64,000 nucleotides of DNA from Sipunculus nudus (Eukaryota; Annelida; Sipuncula; Golfingiida; Sipunculidae): contig CM049311.1 of NCBI GenBank assembly GCA_026874595.1, positions 78,969,937 through 79,033,936 on the forward strand. The letters are read 5' to 3'. The notes below the pieces were generated by a model that was not told the DNA's origin, ran no database searches, and was given only the letters and a program-made list of their open reading frames with translations. Position 1 is the stretch's first letter. The number at the start of each line of letters is the position of its first letter. Positions 60,733 through 64,000 of the stretch are shown in pieces. Made by a program: the position numbers and the translations under genes.

Positions 60733-62241
60733 AAGCCCCGTTCCCACTTTCACGAATTTGACGCCGAATCGCCACGATGTTTAATTCGTGGCGATTCGTG
60801 GCCAATCGGCCTGTCGAGTGATAAAAATTCCATCACGACCACGATATTGTACGAAAGGAGTACGATACCAGTACGATTGGCTACGACAGTGACACGAAGC
60901 CAGCACGATATGACAGGCCACTTATAAGAATGTTCACGGCTCCGTGACGACGTCTAAGATACTGGTACGATATTTCCACGATTGATCTGCGACTTGTGGA
61001 CGATACTCCTACGATCATTCAATTTTGCTACGGATTGTTAGATAGCTGTATATATATGTGATATATAGCTATTGTAATGTCACAAAGAAGACGATATTAG
61101 TAAAAGGACACCATAACAACACTTTACTCAACTTCTCCAGATATTTTAATTTGACAAAAGTTATCCAGTTTAAAACACAGATAATATATGTCTCATTTTA
61201 TTTGAGTAATTAGACAATTACAAACTTATTTATGTTGTGGCAAATACGACGTTAACTTCTTTAAGTCCAAGTAGACGACCGTCTTAATCGGATGTAAAAT
61301 ATCTGTATTCTCAAAATATTGGTTAAAATATCTTATTGATTCAGCTCTCAATGTGATATAAGATTCTGTTAATATCAATTTGTGTTAGGCTCAGTTTATT
61401 CTCCCATAGTGAAATAGGAAATTCATGATTTATTATATTGACCATATGTTTAAGTATGACGAAACTGTATAATATATTCAGCTTCTTTAAACTGTTTTGG
61501 TTCAAATTTATTTTGTCAACCAATATCCACGATAAAAAAATCTTTAAAACAAATTAACGAAACTACATGGTTTATTCACTGCAAAAACTTCCTTGCTTGT
61601 TTACAAAGAAGTTACAAATTACAAAGGTAACGTAATTTGATTCAGCTTCTTCAAATTATTTTAGTTCAAATTTAGTTGGAACCAATAACCACAATACAAA
61701 TCTTCTTTAAAACAAATCTACAAATCTACACAGTGTTCTTACTTCTAAACCTTATTCCTCATTTGTTTGTAAAAAGTTAAAAATCACTAAGAAAATAAAA
61801 TTGTTCGTAACATTTTGATGTCAGTTCTTGATGATTCGTCACCAAATTCGTGGAAGTAGGAAGGGGCTTTATGAACGTGACTCTCTCTTGAGAGGTTCTT
61901 GTGGTAGTCGTATTGTAGTCGTGTTGAAGTCGTGTCGATGTCATTGTCCATCGTGAGCATTCGTGACATTGTTTTACATCACGAATTTACAAGAATTATG
62001 AAGACTCTCATACGACTTACCAAGAAACTGTTACGACTTAGCTACGACTTGTGACGACAAAGCTTAATTTTTGAACATTTCAAAAATAGCGCCACGAATT
62101 CTGAGTGCTCAAGACCTCGCTACGAAAATTACCGAATGTTCAAGACATCATCTACGACACTCCCACGACGTCCCTACGAATTTTAATGATGTAAGTTCGT
62201 GGCGATTCGGCGTCAAATTCGTGAAAGTGGGAACGGGGCTT
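60733..62241. mobile_element. 1.5-kb PIF/Harbinger-like non-autonomous element
   Basis: Near-identical terminal inverted repeats of over 40 bp begin AGCCCCGTTCCCACTTTCAC and continue GAATTTGACGCCGAATCGCC at both ends. TTA lies next to each end, matching the 3-bp TTA target of PIF/Harbinger elements, as does the GCCCCGTT-type terminus. Both subterminal regions are packed with TACGA/CACGA words. The AT-rich middle has no transposase frame, so it is non-autonomous. Confidence 0.7.
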
Positions 62242-62402
62242 TAGGATGAGCCAAAATACCAAATGACCTTTGTAATTCATAGGCATATTGAAATATATGC
62301 TTTCCAGCTTTCCATTGATGGTGATATTTCTGAACATTTTATTTATTTTTACTGGAAAATCATGGAAATTTCTCTTGCAATGTGTTGGGGGCTGAAATCG
62401 AC

Positions 62403-62420
62403 ACCCCCCCCCCCCCCCAG
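62403..62420. repeat. poly(C) tract
   Basis: A run of about 17 C just right of the Harbinger-like element; a second run of about 22 C lies at 62622-62643. Confidence 0.8.
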
Positions 62421-62621
62421 CGCCCACATACACACAGGCCCTTGTGACGAGTTGTCGTCAGTGTGTATCGGACGAAATAGTTGGGAGGTTATTTTTAAAT
62501 TTGAAATTTAACAGACCATAATTTCAGAAATCAACAAAAAAAAAGTAAAACTGTGCATCTGTTTGATCCGCCACCAGTTATTTCAAGATACAATTAAGCT
62601 GTGATTTAATATGGTATGGTC

Positions 62622-62643
62622 CCCCCCCCCCCCCCCCCCCCCC
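62622..62643. repeat. poly(C) tract
   Basis: About 22 consecutive C. A likely assembly or replication trouble spot. Confidence 0.8.
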
Positions 62644-62699
62644 AGGTTGAAAAAAGGGGACTAGTCACGACCAAGACTTACGTGACGAAGAGAACGTAA

Positions 62700-63420
62700 A
62701 CGCGTTAACTTTTGTACTACTCAATACTATTTTTCATGAAATTTGAATGTTATACCAAAACTCTAGGACGAGTTCGAAAATCGGTGACCTTGACCTTAAT
62801 CTTCATGGTCAAGTCGAGGGGAGACTTTGTTTTGCGACTACAAAAGCAAACCCATTCTAGTTTTTTATTTTGACTTAAATGTCAGTAACTTAAACCTTAA
62901 GTTTGGTTATGAGGTTTTAGTTAGTATGGATATGACGTCAGGTGGTTTTATAGACCCCGACCGTTGGTGTGACGTCAACAAGTACCTGACCAATGATATA
63001 TGGCCCTCTTCGCGCCGTCTGGTCGTCTGCTTCAGCGCCCCGCCAAAATATGACACTACCGATAAACCAATGCACAGTTAATGCCCGTGTATATATGTAC
63101 GGACTGTACTTCGCACCGTCCGCTTGACAAATCAGATGATCAGCACATCTGATGATAAACTCCTGGAAACTTGACGGAGGTACCATTTACCGGTAATGAT
63201 ATTTACAAAATGTCTTGTTTGTACATTGTTTTAAGTTCCGAACGCTTTTAACATGGTGCCAAATTATACTTTGGCACAGAGTGAATAAACAATTTTTTTA
63301 TTAGCTAAAAATAATAAAATTAAAGGCTAAATTGCACACCAGCCCTTAACAGAAAACATATTTTCTCATAAACGGGAATATTTGTAGGTGTAATGATGTC
63401 ATGGCAAAATATATGTTTAC
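62700..63420. other. intergenic, no gene recognised
   Basis: Moderately CpG-rich between 62930 and 63190, with two GACGTCA-type words (about 62934 and 62972) that would suit CREB/ATF factors. No frame shows a recognisable domain. It could hold a promoter for a gene outside the window. Confidence 0.3.
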
Positions 63421-63424
63421 GTAC

Positions 63425-63426
<2 letters not shown>

Positions 63427-63467
<41 letters not shown>
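63427..63467. repeat. (CT)n microsatellite
   Basis: About 20 CT units. Confidence 0.95.
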
Positions 63468-63473
<6 letters not shown>

Positions 63474-63779
63474 GATAAGTACACACAATGTGCACAAACT
63501 GAATTGCAGTGTTAAACAGTCTGTAATAAATCCGTACGACAGAAGCCACTCGTGAACAGGGAATGCTTCTGAACTGGCCATCGTATCCGCCACCATATTG
63601 TTGCCTCTTGCATTGACAACACGGGCAGGTAAACTGACGCCAGGAGCGGCGTCTCGCCAACGAGCGATTGATCAGGCTCACGAAAGAGACGGTTCAGGCC
63701 TTGTTGATTATTCACGCCGGTTTATGTTTACACGGTAAACACCTGACGTCAATGCAGGGGCGGATTGAGAGGGCACGTT

Positions 63780-63802
63780 GGGGGGGGGGGGGGGGGGGGG
63801 GG
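63780..63802. repeat. poly(G) tract
   Basis: About 23 consecutive G near the window end. The remaining 200 bp holds nothing recognised. Confidence 0.8.
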
Positions 63803-64000
63803 TTAGACCTAAAATCTGGAAAATAAAATTATACGCTTAATACTGAAACAACAATGCCGGATGGATTTTGCGTTTTCTTCCCTACATTCCTGCATGCGAG
63901 AGTCCCGTGAATTCTACTTGCAGTCCCGACACACCGGTAAACCTGTGCAAAGGTATTGGAACCCAGGATTTAGGGAAAAGGGGGGGTCCAACCCAATCAC

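Noticed and set aside
1-64000. CRISPR arrays, operons, rRNA or viral genes
   Set aside because: The window is clearly eukaryotic with spliced genes; the tandem repeats lack repeat-spacer structure and no rRNA or viral protein signature was seen.

Overview
The window is a eukaryotic, AT-rich, intron-rich nuclear segment. Its repeat content (pogo-, TTAA- and Harbinger-type MITEs, tRNA-derived SINEs, L2/CR1-like LINE scraps, GTCC-headed tandem-repeat elements, very long TA microsatellites) suggests a lophotrochozoan, most likely a bivalve mollusc. That assignment is inference; no species-diagnostic gene is present. Exon boundaries were placed by hand from GT/AG sites, reading-phase agreement and remembered family sequences. 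No search was run.

Layout. (1) ~0.46-3.98 kb, + strand: the 3' part of a membrane receptor. It has the end of a C-type-lectin-like domain, one transmembrane helix and a tyrosine-rich tail with an ITIM-like and a YxxM motif. (2) 4.1-4.85 kb: a GC-rich fold-back repeat dimer. (3) 7.99-22.17 kb, + strand: a complete eight-exon DEPDC7 orthologue (539 codons) behind an ETS/GC-box/CCAAT promoter. Its introns carry a pair of inverted TTAA-flanked elements, a tRNA-SINE insertion, tandem repeats and a pogo-like MITE. (4) 22.4-37 kb: mostly transposon debris, with a cluster of MITEs, a broken LINE endonuclease and an orphan exon resembling the acyl-CoA-synthetase nucleotide loop. (5) 37.22-41.32 kb, + strand: four-exon ODF3/CIMAP1-type (SHIPPO-repeat) gene A. 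(6) 41.3-53.5 kb: MITEs, an L2-like LINE 3' end and an orphan broken exon on the minus strand. (7) 55.3-57.64 kb, + strand: three-exon ODF3/CIMAP1-type gene B, with an RFX X-box, a TATA motif and a probable non-coding first exon upstream. (8) 58.8-64 kb: a ~180-bp tandem array, a 1.5-kb Harbinger-like element and simple repeats.

The two CIMAP1-type genes are same-strand paralogues about 19 kb apart with different intron positions. They presumably encode sperm or cilium microtubule-inner proteins. The receptor and DEPDC7 show no functional link to them or to each other. I found no convincing new multi-gene system. The best leads are the receptor tail, the X-box promoter, the differing CIMAP intron maps and the nested repeat structures.
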